Shown: positions 25,501 through 34,385 of the stretch, one piece after another | Layout: every line of letters begins with the position of its first letter | How positions within the stretch are numbered: the first letter of the stretch is position 1 | From: Bolinopsis microptera | Taxonomy: Eukaryota > Ctenophora > Tentaculata > Lobata > Bolinopsidae | NCBI RefSeq assembly: GCF_026151205.1 | Contig: NC_087077.1 | Location: forward strand, 4,898,001 to 4,962,000 | DNA length: 64,000 nucleotides | Reading direction: 5' to 3' | The notes under the pieces: model-generated | Told to the model about the DNA's origin: nothing | Seen by the model: only the letters and a program-made list of their open reading frames with translations | Databases searched by the model: none | Position numbers and translations under genes: made by a program

Positions 25501-28500
25501 CCATATTTAGCATGATTGTTATGTTATCCGTTCAACCTGACTTCAGCCGTTCAGCCGTTTTGCCGCATGTGAACTGGGTAGAAAAACCGCATTTAACCGC
25601 ACCTTACATTCGACCAAGCCTCCCTCCACTCTCTGACGTACTCGTGTTGCCACTTCACCAGCTTCTAGAATATAATATAGAAATATGACACTTAAATTAA
25701 CGTGGTGATACAGTACATATAAACTGTGTATCAGTTCTATTTTAAGTTTCGGCCTGTATGTGTAATAATGTTATGAACAGCACGTTACGGAGCACTTTAT
25801 ATTGCAACATGTGCACGTTGCCGCAGCTCACCCACACCTTCCTGACCTGCCTGCTAATGTGCTTTCTTTGAACTTTATAGGTCATTATTCATTAGTAACA
25901 CAAATGTGAAATGTGAAGATTGTGAGCTATTTCACACACACTCACTCGCACACTCTTACACACTTGCACGATTCGCCACACAACAAACAACTGTAAGCTA
26001 GTAGCTCTAAAGTTCCGGATCTATACGTGATGTGTGATGCGTGATGTGTGATTGTTATGCAACTTAGGTGTCCACTGTCCAGCTGATCTGATGAATGATA
26101 TAACATTAGTGTGTGTCCCACTACACACTCTAATGTAGCCACCTACTGACCACTACTGACCACTAGAGACTACTGTTACTAGAGACCACTGTTTAAGACA
26201 GTTTAGTCTTTTAGTGTGCTAGGAGATTGAAAGTGAGGTATACTACCTAGTCGTGTTGGCACAATGAGTGTCGATTTAAGTGACCGCAGTTACAGGAATT
26301 AACATTATTGCATCATCGGCCGTTTTTGGGGTATTCTAGAAGTTGATATTCATATTCTTGGCAGCAGGCCAAAGTAAGGTGTAGCATGCTACATATCCTT
26401 CACGTTGACTGTAAAGTTGAACTTTGGCCAAAATCTTGAAAACCTCATGAAATATGGAACAATGTTGTATACAGTCGTTTTAAATAGTATTAGGAGTGAA
26501 GGAATGACGAACAAAGAAACGATTACATAATAGATACGGGATACATATTACATACAGATTGAGTTAGAATTGATTTTTTTTTATTAAATCAAAGTTCTAA
26601 ACAAGGGATAGTTTAAAAAACAACGCCCAAGTCTAATCTTTCCCTAAAACAAAAACTAAAAATTAAAAACTTCATTGCAATTTCCGCCAATATCTCTTGT
26701 CATAACTCAAATTACGGAGATAATGCAGGTCAAAGATATTATTTAAATAAAGATTTCTTTTACATAAATCATGCACAATCAGCGAGAATAGATTGCTTTG
26801 GGGTCTTCCTCTTCTCCCTGGTAAGTCCAGTGTATTGATGGCAAAAATGAGGGAAGAAAACGCTGGTCCGTCAATAGGACCCCGCAAAACATGTCCTAAC
26901 ATTCTCCACCGACTACGGGCCACTTTTTCTGACAATGGTTCAGCATTGCAGCGTTTATACAAGTTTTTGTTGGAGATGACTCCTGGGTACTTTATATTCG
27001 AAATAGTGCGAAGATGTCTGCGGTGAAAAACATCTAGTTTTTCAAGGAATATTTTGGGGACGGCCCAACAGGATGAGTTGTACATAAGAACCGATACGAC
27101 TAAAGCATTAGTATTAGACGTTTGTTTAGGGGCAGTTTATCACTCCAGGCCTTCTTGTAATTGTTAAAGGCAGCATATCCCAGGTTTATGCGACGCTGAA
27201 TATCAGCTTTGCTACACAAGACGGACCCTAGAGTGATACTTTTCCTCCATGCTTCATTCCCCGACACTAATTTTCCATCACTGTCGACTTCACCCGTACT
27301 AGCTAAATAAACATGAGTGAAGTCCGTTTTGTCTTCATTGACAAAGAGGTTCCATTTCTCGAGTATAGCTGTTGCCTGGGGCAAAATAGCTCTCAAGTTG
27401 TCTTCCTCTTCATCATTGAAGTCAACATCATCAGCATATTCAGTGTCAAGTGGAAGGCCAGCAATAGTAATCGGGGGGATCGGCCTATCTAAACTGATTG
27501 TTATAGTCCATCTAAGTTCATTCAAAGCACCAGCCAAGACAAGGGTGAACAGACAGCCGGATAGACAGTCACCTTGGAAAGCTCCAAGGAGACTTAAAAA
27601 CTCGGCTGAAAGAACTCCATTTACCTTCACCCGTAGCTTTGTGTTGGACAACAACAACCGGACAATCCTCAGCTCATCCTCAGTACAGCCACACAGTTTC
27701 AGGAGTTCAAGAATCGTAGTGCGTTTGATCGTGTCAAATGCACTAGACATATCAATGCCCATGCGATGATACTCCCATTTCTTTCTTTGGACAACTGACA
27801 GTAGAACTCGCTGACACCAAACAATATCAGCACAAGAACGAGCGCGTTTATATGCGCACTGCCATGGACCAGTGAAGGCGTTCACTTTTTCTCCTATCCT
27901 TTTAAGAGTAGCCATAGACAGAATTTTTCTGGCTGCATTGGACAAGGTGAGTGGACGTAAATTCTTCAGAGGACCAATAGCTTTTTTTGGCTTCTGTAAG
28001 GGTGTTATAGTAGCCTCTCCAATGGAAATGGGGAAAGTATGTGTCTCGAAACAACTGTTGATGATTCCAGCATAATGTTCATGGACTGTACTATTAGAGT
28101 ACTTAATTAGCTCGTTGGGTATTCCATCGGGACCATTTGCCCTCCCATTTTTCAAGCTAGAGGTGGCTGCATTTATTTCAACTCCAGTAAAAGGGACATT
28201 GAGAGCACGTGGTAGTCCCTCAAAAGGCTCGAGAGGTTGCTCATTGCGAGTCAGCTGTTTTTCGAGATAGTCGAGCTAACAACAGAAGCTTTCATGTCGT
28301 CAGATGCAATCAAACAGCCATTTTCATCATGAACACCAATCGAGTTATTAGGTGGTTTACTTTTCTGAAGATGTCTTACTGCTTCAAACATTTTCCTTGA
28401 ATCGTTTGTGTTAGTAATATCACTATAGGTCTGATTAGCTTGAGCAGACCTCACTTCAACTAATCTTTTCTGGATACTATTAGTGAGGTGGTTGATGGAT

Positions 28501-30498
28501 GACCTCAATGTAGTTCGATCAAGAGATTGATTATTGTTAAATAGCTGTCGGAGATCGTGACGCTTTTCAACAAGCTCTTTGAGAGTGTCATCACTGCTGT
28601 GATGTTTCAAGCGAGCTTTAGGTTTTGGGCCGATGGAAACATTGGCAGCATCACGAATATGAGACATAAGATTTTGAAGGTCGGCATTTGGATCGTTGCT
28701 GGTCACAAAATTTGAGAACTTGCCTTCAAGGGCCAAGTGATATTTATGTTGCATATCTTTGTTGCTTACAAGTTAGAATTGATGCAATGATATAATGATA
28801 CTCTAGTACTACTGTAGTAATTCTCTATTCAATATCTTAATTCTAAACTAACTGCCATTGCGTTAATTCTTTGCCACGTGCTGCAAAACAATGACACATG
28901 TCCAATTTACAGTGTGACACTGTGTGTGACACATGTGACATGTCCAATTTACCACATCAATCTTTAATTCATTGCTACCATATATGAGGAAGGCTGGAGC
29001 GAATTAACTACATATTAGTCTGTGGAACACGTACTGTTGTAATGAATTCTGGTAAATGTCAGTGTTACAGTTTGTAGTTTTACTCATTATACTCACACCA
29101 TGTGAGTCACGTGTTCAGTAGAGCCTCTACTCTGCTGGGTATTGTTCGAACATGGCTCTAATTTCCTTGAAAACTCCACACTTGAAAACTCCACTCACAA
29201 GACCAGAACAATAGCAATGTAGCACATATTGTGGCGTGTTATGTTGGCAAACATTTCTCAATGTTCGCCAACCTCACCAGCTCTTGCCATGCATTGACTG
29301 ACTGAACTTTACTTAGTGCGACAAATCTTGATTTTACTACTTGATGTAGAAATGTTGACTTTAATAACGTGCACGATGGTACACACACTGCATAATGTGT
29401 ATGTGAACGTTACGCTGTGGTTCACTGTGCGACACTGTGTGACACTGTGACACTGGTTCATCGTGTGACACTGTGTGTGACACGGTGTGTGACACGGTGT
29501 GTGACACGGTGTGTGACACTGTAACGTTGTGGTTCACTGTGGGCTGAAAATAAGAGTTTTATTAAAACATTAACACCTACAGAGATAGTTGTGTAGTTGT
29601 GTTGATCAGTGGTTGATAAAAATAGCTCACTCCTCATAGATGCAGTTACAATTATGAAATTGTATTTTTACCGTTTAGTTTGTGACGTTTGCAGATGACG
29701 TCAATCGACATTAAACACTTAAAATATTGATGAAGTTGCCGGTTCCAGTTGTGGAACTAGAGGAGAGATTTAACCTTCAAATAAAGTTCTCTCCGTTCCC
29801 CATCACCACCCAAATTCACGTACCGACACATATTCTGCACGTTTTGTGCACCTGCACGTACCCTAAAGACGGACACAGCGATTATAACCCTGATATTTTC
29901 AGGTAGCACCTGACCGTTACGAGGGAGTAGTCTGTGTTCCGACTGAGCATTATCAAGCACTTCTGGCTAAGAGGAACACAGTGGAATCCAAACACAAGGT
30001 ACGCTTAACTTTTAAACACAAGGATATGTTTTAAAATAGTCTGTTCGGATTCCAGTTCAATATTTATGAATGTCACCGTTATTGTTAAACCATTATTAAT
30101 TCTCAGACTCTTTATGTTGACTTTATGTTGACTTTATGTTGACTTTATGTTGACTTTATGTTGACTTTCTGTTGACTTTATGTTGACTTTATGTTGACTT
30201 TATGTTGACTTTATGTTGACTTTATGTTGACTTTATGTTGACTTTATGTTGACTTTATGTTGACTTTGTGTTGACTTTATAGTTGACTTTATTTTGACTT
30301 TATGTTGACTCTATAATCCCGGAACAGGTCCGTATTCTGATCAAGCAGCTGCAAGCGCACAACTGTTACCGCGCGGTCATACGTGCGGGAAAGAAGACGA
30401 CAGCTGGAGAAGCTGCGGACGATCTAGAAACACTCGTCATGTCGCCAGAACCGGCTGAAGCCGCCGCCCCACCTCCAGCAGCAGCACCTTCCACGTAG
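7513..30498 (+). CDS. PAM2-motif protein with two KH-like repeats, 12-exon gene model (introns included in span)
   Basis: Exons read by hand: 7513-7546, 8503-8582, 9382-9429, 9555-9746, 9895-10106, 15378-15462 (or -15453), 16976-17095, 18759-18878, 19249-19390, 20152-20252, 29903-29998, 30328-30498. All junctions are AG/GT, phases agree throughout, and no in-frame stop appears before TAG at 30496. The protein is about 466 residues: acidic N-terminus, glycine run (about 130-147), Asn/Gln/Tyr-rich middle, PAM2 motif LNPYATEFNP (about 225-234), then two segments (about 298-363 and 374-455) with the alternation and length of KH domains but no clean GXXG loop. PAM2 motifs bind the MLLE domain of poly(A)-binding protein, so a cytoplasmic mRNA role is likely (inference). 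I cannot name the ortholog. The two 5'-most exons are least certain. The exons show clear coding bias; the introns are mostly repeats. Confidence 0.75.
8503..8582 (+). CDS. Candidate exon 2 of the PAM2 gene
   Basis: The open segment reads as an acidic, leucine-rich stretch (PVRLLEDLETIFLSSNDTTS) and ends at a consensus GTAAGT donor in phase 0, matching the next exon. The acceptor lacks a good pyrimidine tract, so the 5' edge is uncertain. Confidence 0.45.
9134..9250 (+). repeat. 58-bp tandem duplication
   Basis: AAATTATTAACCATTCATTC begins at 9141 and again at 9199, and the whole 58-bp unit is repeated exactly. It lies in PAM2 intron 2. Confidence 0.85.
9382..9429 (+). CDS. PAM2 gene exon 3
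   Basis: It has 16 codons between a T-rich TTCAG acceptor and a GTGAGC donor, phase 0 on both sides. It encodes an acidic stretch, VDAEEENLWSANQLNK. Confidence 0.65.
9555..9746 (+). CDS. PAM2 gene exon 4
   Basis: It has 64 codons between TTTGCAG and GTGAGT, phase 0. It encodes a polar, Pro/Ser/Asn-containing segment with no recognised domain. Adjacent exons join in frame. Confidence 0.75.
9895..10106 (+). CDS. PAM2 gene exon 5 (glycine run, Tyr/Gln/Asn-rich)
   Basis: It starts after ACATCAG in phase 0 and ends in phase 2 at GTAAGT. It encodes a low-complexity Gly/Arg-Gly run of about 18 residues, then a Tyr/Gln/Pro/Asn-rich stretch. This is typical of disordered regions in RNA-granule proteins (inference). 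The GGA/AGG codon run is also a local purine tract. Confidence 0.75.
10107..12373 (+). other. PAM2 intron 5, left part
   Basis: No domain-bearing frame or array was found. A segment at 12249-12370 is open and polar but has no support. Confidence 0.5.
12374..13486. mobile_element. 1.1-kb inverted-repeat element in PAM2 intron 5
   Basis: The ends CACAGTGGGCC and GGCCCACTGTG are perfect inverse copies. A second subterminal pair (TACTATAATAGAC / GTCTATTATAGTA) follows. CTCTG borders both sides. CAGTG ends suggest hAT affinity but an 8-bp duplication is not clean. The interior is AT-rich and non-coding. Confidence 0.65.
13487..15377 (+). other. PAM2 intron 5, right part
   Basis: AT-rich and non-coding. 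GAGTGGCCCAGAATTAATACA at 14682 resembles the mariner end at 34386 as a solitary fragment. Confidence 0.45.
15378..15462 (+). CDS. PAM2 gene exon 6 with two tandem 5' splice sites
   Basis: It follows GTTTCAG and one base completes the split codon from exon 5. It encodes an Asn/Gln/Tyr-rich stretch. Two donors nine bases apart (after 15453 and after 15462) are both in phase 0, so alternative use would add or remove Val-Leu-Gln only. Confidence 0.75.
16011..16104 (+). repeat. 18-bp G-rich repeat
   Basis: About five copies of GGGGGGTTACTATGAGTG / GTTGCTATGTGTG variants in PAM2 intron 6. Confidence 0.85.
16976..17095 (+). CDS. PAM2 gene exon 7, carries the PAM2 motif
   Basis: It has 40 codons between TTTTTTCAG and GTAAGT. 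The motif LNPYATEFNP matches the PAM2 pattern (L-N-x-x-A-x-E-F-x-P), which docks on the MLLE domain of poly(A)-binding protein. It is followed by an Asn/Tyr/Gln-rich tail. Confidence 0.85.
17096..18758 (+). other. PAM2 intron 7
   Basis: Holds the C/G-only tract. The rest is unique AT-rich DNA with no recognised gene. Confidence 0.5.
17326..17452. repeat. C/G-only tract (CCCCCGG)n in PAM2 intron 7
   Basis: About 127 bp almost wholly of C-runs broken by GG. On the minus strand these are G5-G9 runs with strong G-quadruplex potential. Minus-strand glycine/proline frames here are artefacts. Confidence 0.9.
18759..18878 (+). CDS. PAM2 gene exon 8
   Basis: It has 40 codons. The acceptor at 18758 was chosen because it has a pyrimidine tract and is the only nearby AG giving the required phase 0. 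The donor GTAAGT is followed almost at once by the (GTTT)n array. The segment is polar and histidine/aspartate-rich. Confidence 0.75.
18886..19106 (+). repeat. (GTTT)n microsatellite, about 55 copies
   Basis: Near-perfect tetranucleotide array starting eight bases after the exon 8 donor GT. Confidence 0.97.
19249..19390 (+). CDS. PAM2 gene exon 9 (first KH-like segment)
   Basis: It runs from CTCTCAG to GTAAGT and ends in phase 1. It encodes an alternating hydrophobic segment ending in a beta-strand run (YLIIIIG), in the order expected for a KH fold with a degenerate central loop. The KH call is inference from pattern, not a family match. Confidence 0.75.
19883..19942 (+). repeat. 7-bp GACTAGT repeat
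   Basis: About eight copies of GTGACTA / GACTAGT with one ACTACTGA variant, in PAM2 intron 9. Confidence 0.9.
20152..20252 (+). CDS. PAM2 gene exon 10
   Basis: It joins exon 9 in phase and starts with a Glu/Lys/Ala helix (EKAEEASKEVEMMWKEE), as expected for the C-terminal helix of a KH-type domain. The donor is GTAACT. The next intron is 9.65 kb. Confidence 0.75.
20253..24300 (+). other. PAM2 intron 10, left 4 kb
   Basis: AT-rich. Only a short hairpin (ACGTTATATTGA / TCAATATAACGT, 22737-22764) was noted. No supported gene. Confidence 0.5.
24424..24812. repeat. Minisatellite with palindromic core ACCAGTAAACTGGT
   Basis: Variable units of about 24-38 bp share CACCAGTAAACTGGTACAC with CTGGTACA or CTGTTACA spacers. 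The core is an inverted repeat (ACCAGT/ACTGGT). Both strands stay open as a by-product. Confidence 0.93.
25042..25203 (+). repeat. 16-bp minisatellite, 10 exact copies
   Basis: Unit GTACACAATCTTCTGA repeated head to tail without spacers. Confidence 0.97.
25210..26560 (+). other. PAM2 intron 10 between array and LINE
   Basis: No gene or further array seen. Confidence 0.45.
26562..26574. repeat. Left target-site duplication of the LINE
   Basis: AGTTAGAATTGAT, identical to 28771-28783, immediately followed by a T-rich run. Confidence 0.85.
26672..27094 (-). pseudogene. C-terminal region of the LINE ORF (shifted frame)
   Basis: It encodes the segment that usually follows RT in this LINE group (RWRMLGHVLRGP, then GRRGRPQ) in a frame offset from the RT part. 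A stop is followed by AT-rich 3' sequence. Confidence 0.75.
27100..28260 (-). pseudogene. Reverse transcriptase domain of the LINE
   Basis: The open frame carries RT signatures: a SAFDT catalytic segment, GAFQGDCLSGCLF, and EYADDVDF with the catalytic aspartates. The part before the first Met continues the frame upstream to about 28260, where a frameshift separates it from the 5' region. It ends by frameshift near 27095. Confidence 0.85.
28251..28754 (-). pseudogene. N-terminal remnant of the LINE ORF
   Basis: It is a polar, coiled-coil-like region upstream of RT in a third frame. It is truncated at its 5' end by the insertion boundary at 28770. Confidence 0.65.
28771..28783. repeat. Right target-site duplication of the LINE
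   Basis: AGTTAGAATTGAT, identical to the left copy. It marks the 5' truncation point of the element. Confidence 0.85.
28784..29902 (+). other. PAM2 intron 10, right end
   Basis: Contains a degenerate GTGTGACAC run (29415-29525). Otherwise unique AT-rich DNA. Confidence 0.5.
29903..29998 (+). CDS. PAM2 gene exon 11 (second KH-like segment)
   Basis: It has 32 codons from TTTTCAG to GTACGC, phase 0. It begins VAPDRYEGVVCVPTEHYQAL, which looks like the start of a second alpha/beta repeat. Confidence 0.7.
30113..30312 (+). repeat. 11-bp minisatellite (TTTATGTTGAC)n
   Basis: About 18 copies with a few single-base variants, ending 15 nt before exon 12 of the PAM2 gene. Confidence 0.95.
30328..30498 (+). 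CDS. PAM2 gene terminal exon 12
   Basis: It has 56 codons then TAG. A basic, hydrophobic first half (VRILIKQLQ...RAVIRAGKK) completes the second KH-like segment. A Pro/Ala/Glu-rich tail ends the protein. The acceptor lies 15 nt after the end of an 11-bp minisatellite. Confidence 0.75.
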   Translation, partial: VRILIKQLQAHNCYRAVIRAGKKTTAGEAADDLETLVMSPEPAEAAAPPPAAAPST

Positions 30499-31052
30499 TG
30501 TACCATTGTGTGACGTCAGCCTGACATTGTGACGTCATTATTTCACAGAGGACTTGTGTGACGTTTCAGGGGTTGATGTGTCAACCGAAATTTGCGTTAA
30601 TTTATAATGTTATAACGAGTGCGTGTGCCTGTAAAGGCACTGGAATAAGGCCTGTACCCTCATATAATCCTGTTCTTGATTTGTCAGGCATGTGCTCCTT
30701 TATAGTCCTGTCCTGATATCGGGTTGGTAAGATCTTCATGTGATCTTCAACTCACCGTACATTTGTTGAACACCGACAAGTGACCCAAATCATATTATGT
30801 GTACAGGCCTTATAACCAACGAACTTCCTTTAATGTTGATGAAGGAGCAGTGCATGAGCGATCCTCTTTAAGTTAATATCGGGTTTAAACACAGTGCTTT
30901 AATAGGTCAGAATATTTAATTTGCAAGGTCAGTTTTTCAGTGTTTTAGTTGCCGCACAAAATCTTATTTTGAGGCGCATTCCCCCTCACTCTTTCCCCAT
31001 ATTTTGTGTTCGTATGTATTGACCTATTTAGGTTTTTAATCTTGTTGTAAAT

Positions 31053-31058
31053 AATAAA
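31053..31058 (+). promoter_or_regulatory. Candidate poly(A) signal AATAAA of the PAM2 gene
   Basis: AATAAA lies 555 nt after the TAG, in otherwise unique AT-rich DNA. This makes 30499 to about 31080 the probable 3' untranslated region. Confidence 0.5.
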
Positions 31059-31650
31059 CGCAACGCTTACCGTTTGTTCAAAATTTCTCGTATTAATTTA
31101 CGAATTCACTTTGAAATGACGAGGTAAATGTTACATGAACAAAGGCTTTCCACGCCCTAAATGTTAATACCTTTAAAGGTATTTCTTTGCTCGAGAAGGC
31201 GGGGTATGGGCACTTATGTCGAAAGTTTGACGTAATCCGTTACGTCAAGGAGACAATGTCGTACCAACTTGCAGGAACGCGCGGATTACATAGCATCATG
31301 TAAAGCGCTATGTTCTCGAATCAAGAAAGCAAAGAATCTATGCATCCTGAAATTATCACATTAACTTGAGTGGTCGCATCTTGTAACAGTTATGACCTCT
31401 TATCAAGATTGAGTGTCTAGGTTCTAAGAATACATGTTCTGTGAACCTGAATGTCCAATTGGTTGGGATACCTGTGATACTATTGTCTTATCAGTTATGG
31501 CTTCTAGAAGTCCCGAATTCCACTACTGCGCGTATTAGTTGTACGTGCGCGCTGTAAGACTCTAAAATAGTACACAGGATCGACCATGTGACTCAACAAG
31601 CTACACGATGCCCACGGTTATTTTGCAATAGGGTGTGATTTTGAAAGTCT
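31059..31650. other. Intergenic, nothing recognised
   Basis: AT-rich DNA after the presumed PAM2 gene poly(A) site. No supported frame. Confidence 0.4.
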
Positions 31651-31679
31651 GTGTGGTATTTCTGCGGTTACACATGCAG

Positions 31680-31833
31680 CTACAGCTCAAAAGTGCACCC
31701 CAGCATCCTCTCACACTACGCTTCTCGATTTATACCGCAGATCCATGCATCGGATCGAGCGCTGATGTTTAACACCCTCCAGCTGATGTTTAACTCCTCA
31801 GACCAATACGACAGAATATATGTGTTACTCAAC
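31680..31833 (+). CDS. Possible isolated coding exon
   Basis: An open segment between ATGCAG and GTATGT encodes YSSKVHPSILSHYASRFIPQ and a further 31 residues, a balanced composition with C-ending codons. It would enter in phase 2 and leave in phase 0. It does not join directly in frame to the exon at 41578. No family is recognised. It could be an exon of the next plus-strand gene or a fossil. Confidence 0.3.
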
Positions 31834-32427
31834 GTATGTGGGGAATATTCAGTTTCGCCATATGCAACAATGTGGACTTACATTCTTGTTAAGGCCCCAA
31901 CTCTGACCTTACTAAAATTCCTACTGTTGAAGTAGATTCAGAAATGAGAGCCATTATAATGTAAGTTCATGCAGTTGTTGGGTGTAGAAATACTAAAACT
32001 AGAAACAAGCAAAGTGGCTATCAATTTAACACATTTCACTTTGAATAGTTTTAAAGGCCATGAGAGCTGAAGGTGGTAACATAACAATGGTATAGGTGGT
32101 ACAGACTACAGAGGCCGTTGCAAATGTTTAGTAAACCTATATATCTGCCAGGATATAGTCCTATAAACCACTGTGAAATATAGCTCTGACAAGATCCTGC
32201 TCCGGGAAATTACTTCTGTCAAGTGGTTCTTCACGTGTTCTCACTGTAATTGAATTACAGTATGGTTAGTCTGTTCCCGGTGGCACTTCCTTGAGGATGA
32301 TCAGTTGCGATGGCGTTGCTGTAGTGTGACAACGTGTCTGATACTATTTTTTAGGTTCACGATTGATTTTTGTATTTTAAATTTAACACCGTTTAGAAAT
32401 TTACAACCCGGTTCACATCAATTTGAA

Positions 32428-32433
32428 TTTATT
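32428..32433 (-). promoter_or_regulatory. Poly(A) signal of the cysteine-repeat gene
   Basis: The plus strand reads TTTATT (AATAAA on the coding strand), 113 nt after the stop. Confidence 0.5.
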
Positions 32434-32545
32434 CACAATTTACAAGTACAATTGAAGTAAAACAATTTGTATATTTGCATAATTAGAATTTAAAATATCA
32501 AGAACATAATTCGTGAGAATCATTCATATCCTCATCGGGCCTCTT

Positions 32546-33346
32546 CTAATCTTTCCTGTGTTCTTTTCGGCCCTTTTTGACTGGACCGTGCTTTTTGTCA
32601 CCCCTCATTTCTCTATCTTGAGCTTGGTATGGTTTGCCACCTTTTTTCTCCTTTTTGCCACCTCTCATGCTTTTATCATGCTCTTTGTTGCGGCTGTGGG
32701 CCTCCTTTCTTTTAGATTCCTTATCTAGATCTTTTCCTGGCCAGCATTCAGCCAAGCACTGTTTCTTACACACATGGGTGTCACATTCTGCCGCTGCCAT
32801 GCAGTTCTTCGTGCATTCTTTGTCCTTTTTAAATTCTCCAAAGGTTTCCTTATCTAGATCTTTTCCTGGCCAGCATTCAGCCATGCACTGTTTCTTACAC
32901 TCGTTGTTCTCACATTCTGCCGCTGCCATGCAGTTCTTCATGCATTCTTTGTCCTTTTTAAATTCTTCGATAGGTTCCTTATCTAGATCTTTTCCTGACC
33001 AGCATTCAGCCATGCACTGTTTCTTACACTCTTTGGTCTCACATTCTGCCGCTGCCATGCAGTTCTTCGTGCATTCTTTGTCCTTTTTAAATTCTTCGAT
33101 AGTCTCCGTATCTAGATCTCCTGGATAGCATTCCGTTATGCACTGTTTCTTACAATCTTTGGTCTCACATTCTGCCGCTGCCATGCAGTTCTTTACACAT
33201 TTTTTGGCCTTTTTAAATTCTTTGATCTGATTACCACCAAGTCCTTCAGCATCTTCTTGAGGGTATGGGTTCAGCTCCTCAAATGCTCTGCTACTGTTGG
33301 CAAGGAAAAGTGCATTTAGTGCGAGCACTACAATGAGAAATACCAT
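32546..33346 (-). CDS. Secreted four-repeat cysteine-rich protein with basic tail
   Basis: This is a single-exon frame of 266 residues. Residues 1-21 are a signal peptide. About 42-211 hold four tandem 43-residue repeats beginning with Glu-Phe-Lys-Lys. Each has six cysteines spaced C-X3-C-X5-C-X4-C-X3-C-X3-C. All 24 cysteines of the protein lie in the repeats. Residues 212-266 are a Lys/Arg/His-rich, cysteine-free tail. The C-X3-C spacings around a predicted helix suggest disulfide-linked helical hairpins (inference). I recognise no named family. Nematocyst minicollagen cysteine domains also use C-X3-C steps but end in CC, which is absent here. The DNA repeats (129-bp period) are nearly identical, so the array expanded recently. 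A TATA box about 85 nt upstream of the ATG and an AATAAA 113 nt after the stop support a real, probably strongly expressed gene. Confidence 0.88.
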   Translation of the reverse strand: MVFLIVVLALNALFLANSSRAFEELNPYPQEDAEGLGGNQIKEFKKAKKCVKNCMAAAECETKDCKKQCITECYPGDLDTETIEEFKKDKECTKNCMAAAECETKECKKQCMAECWSGKDLDKEPIEEFKKDKECMKNCMAAAECENNECKKQCMAECWPGKDLDKETFGEFKKDKECTKNCMAAAECDTHVCKKQCLAECWPGKDLDKESKRKEAHSRNKEHDKSMRGGKKEKKGGKPYQAQDREMRGDKKHGPVKKGRKEHRKD

Positions 33347-33429
33347 ACTTCTTCACAAACTGAATAACAAGTCTTCTAGCTGTGCAACTTCAAAACCAAA
33401 AATGATGAAAAAGCCCTCTGACAACTCGC

Positions 33430-33437
33430 TTTATAAA
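33430..33437 (-). promoter_or_regulatory. TATA box of the cysteine-repeat gene
   Basis: TTTATAAA is self-complementary and sits in CCTTTATAAAGC about 85 nt upstream of the ATG. Transcription would start near 33400-33405, giving a short 5' leader. Confidence 0.6.
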
Positions 33438-33439
33438 GG

Positions 33440-34380
33440 CCCACTTAGGTCACCTTTGTCTGTCAATTTCTGAGGAGTGGCTTCCATTAGCTTAATACTA
33501 ATAGTAATGATGTTATTGGCGATACAAATTATTTTCACCCCTGTTCGACTCCTTCCATCGTAATCACCATGTAAAATCTGGCTTTAACTTGAATGAAAGA
33601 TCTTGCAATGCGTAAATTGATGGATTGTTTACTTGTGAAAATCGTAAGAGGGAAAGTTATTAATGTGTTGCGTAACAATGGCAGTTCTCCGTTTCATCAT
33701 TCATAAGTATCAAATTATCTCAAAGCAGTTTAGGTCCTTGGGCTTGACGTTGGAAGAGTCTTGACGTAGGAAGACCGTCACAAGAACACTTAAAATTAAA
33801 ATTTTGTTAAGTGAAGGCTGGCATGTTTCAATGGAACACGTGTCACAACGTACCTCAAATGTAATTGTATGACGTACCTCATAGTTCATACCTCGTCGGC
33901 AGATCTTCAGAAACAATTTGATCGATCTGAACGAGATATAGACTCACTGACTTGGATTTCTAATTCATGTAAAACTAAATTATTACACTGAACTATTAGT
34001 ATTATCGCATACTAAATTGGATATTACTATTACCCAGCCAGAGGCCGAGTTGGTAAGGATCATGATGATTAATCAATATATACTCAACTGTCACGTGACT
34101 TTTTGAACACGTTCTCTAGGTGGCTTGAATTGAAGGACTATTCGAAACCTAACCCAATCCCTAACTTAAACTGAAGCATATGCTATACTATAACCCTTAC
34201 AATATTGCGAGAAATTAGACCAACTTCCTTAAATGGTCATATCACGTGATCGAGACAGTTTTTCGCCAGTGGAGCATTTTAACTTTACGTCATAACTATA
34301 AGGGATGATTCGGAATCAGCGTCGCTGGTCGCGTTCAAAAATACGTCGATTCAAGTATTACATAGTATACATGGCCTGGT
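33440..34380. other. Upstream region of the cysteine-repeat gene
   Basis: Unique AT-rich DNA with no recognised gene. It would contain any promoter elements beyond the TATA box. Confidence 0.4.
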
Positions 34381-34385
34381 ATACT

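Larger units (their letters stand above)
26575..28770 (-). mobile_element. 5'-truncated non-LTR retrotransposon with 13-bp target-site duplication
   Basis: A 2.2-kb insertion on the minus strand in intron 10 of the PAM2 gene. It is flanked by identical 13-bp direct repeats (AGTTAGAATTGAT at 26562-26574 and 28771-28783). A T-rich run directly inside the left copy is the 3' tail in reverse. The reading frames are in three phases: 28754-28251 (upstream region), about 28260-27100 (reverse transcriptase with motif A near residue 138, motif B QGDCLSG and the YADD box at residues 240-243) and 27085-26672 (C-terminal region with GRRGRPQ). Two frameshifts make it inactive. It probably moved by target-primed reverse transcription. 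Confidence 0.88.
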
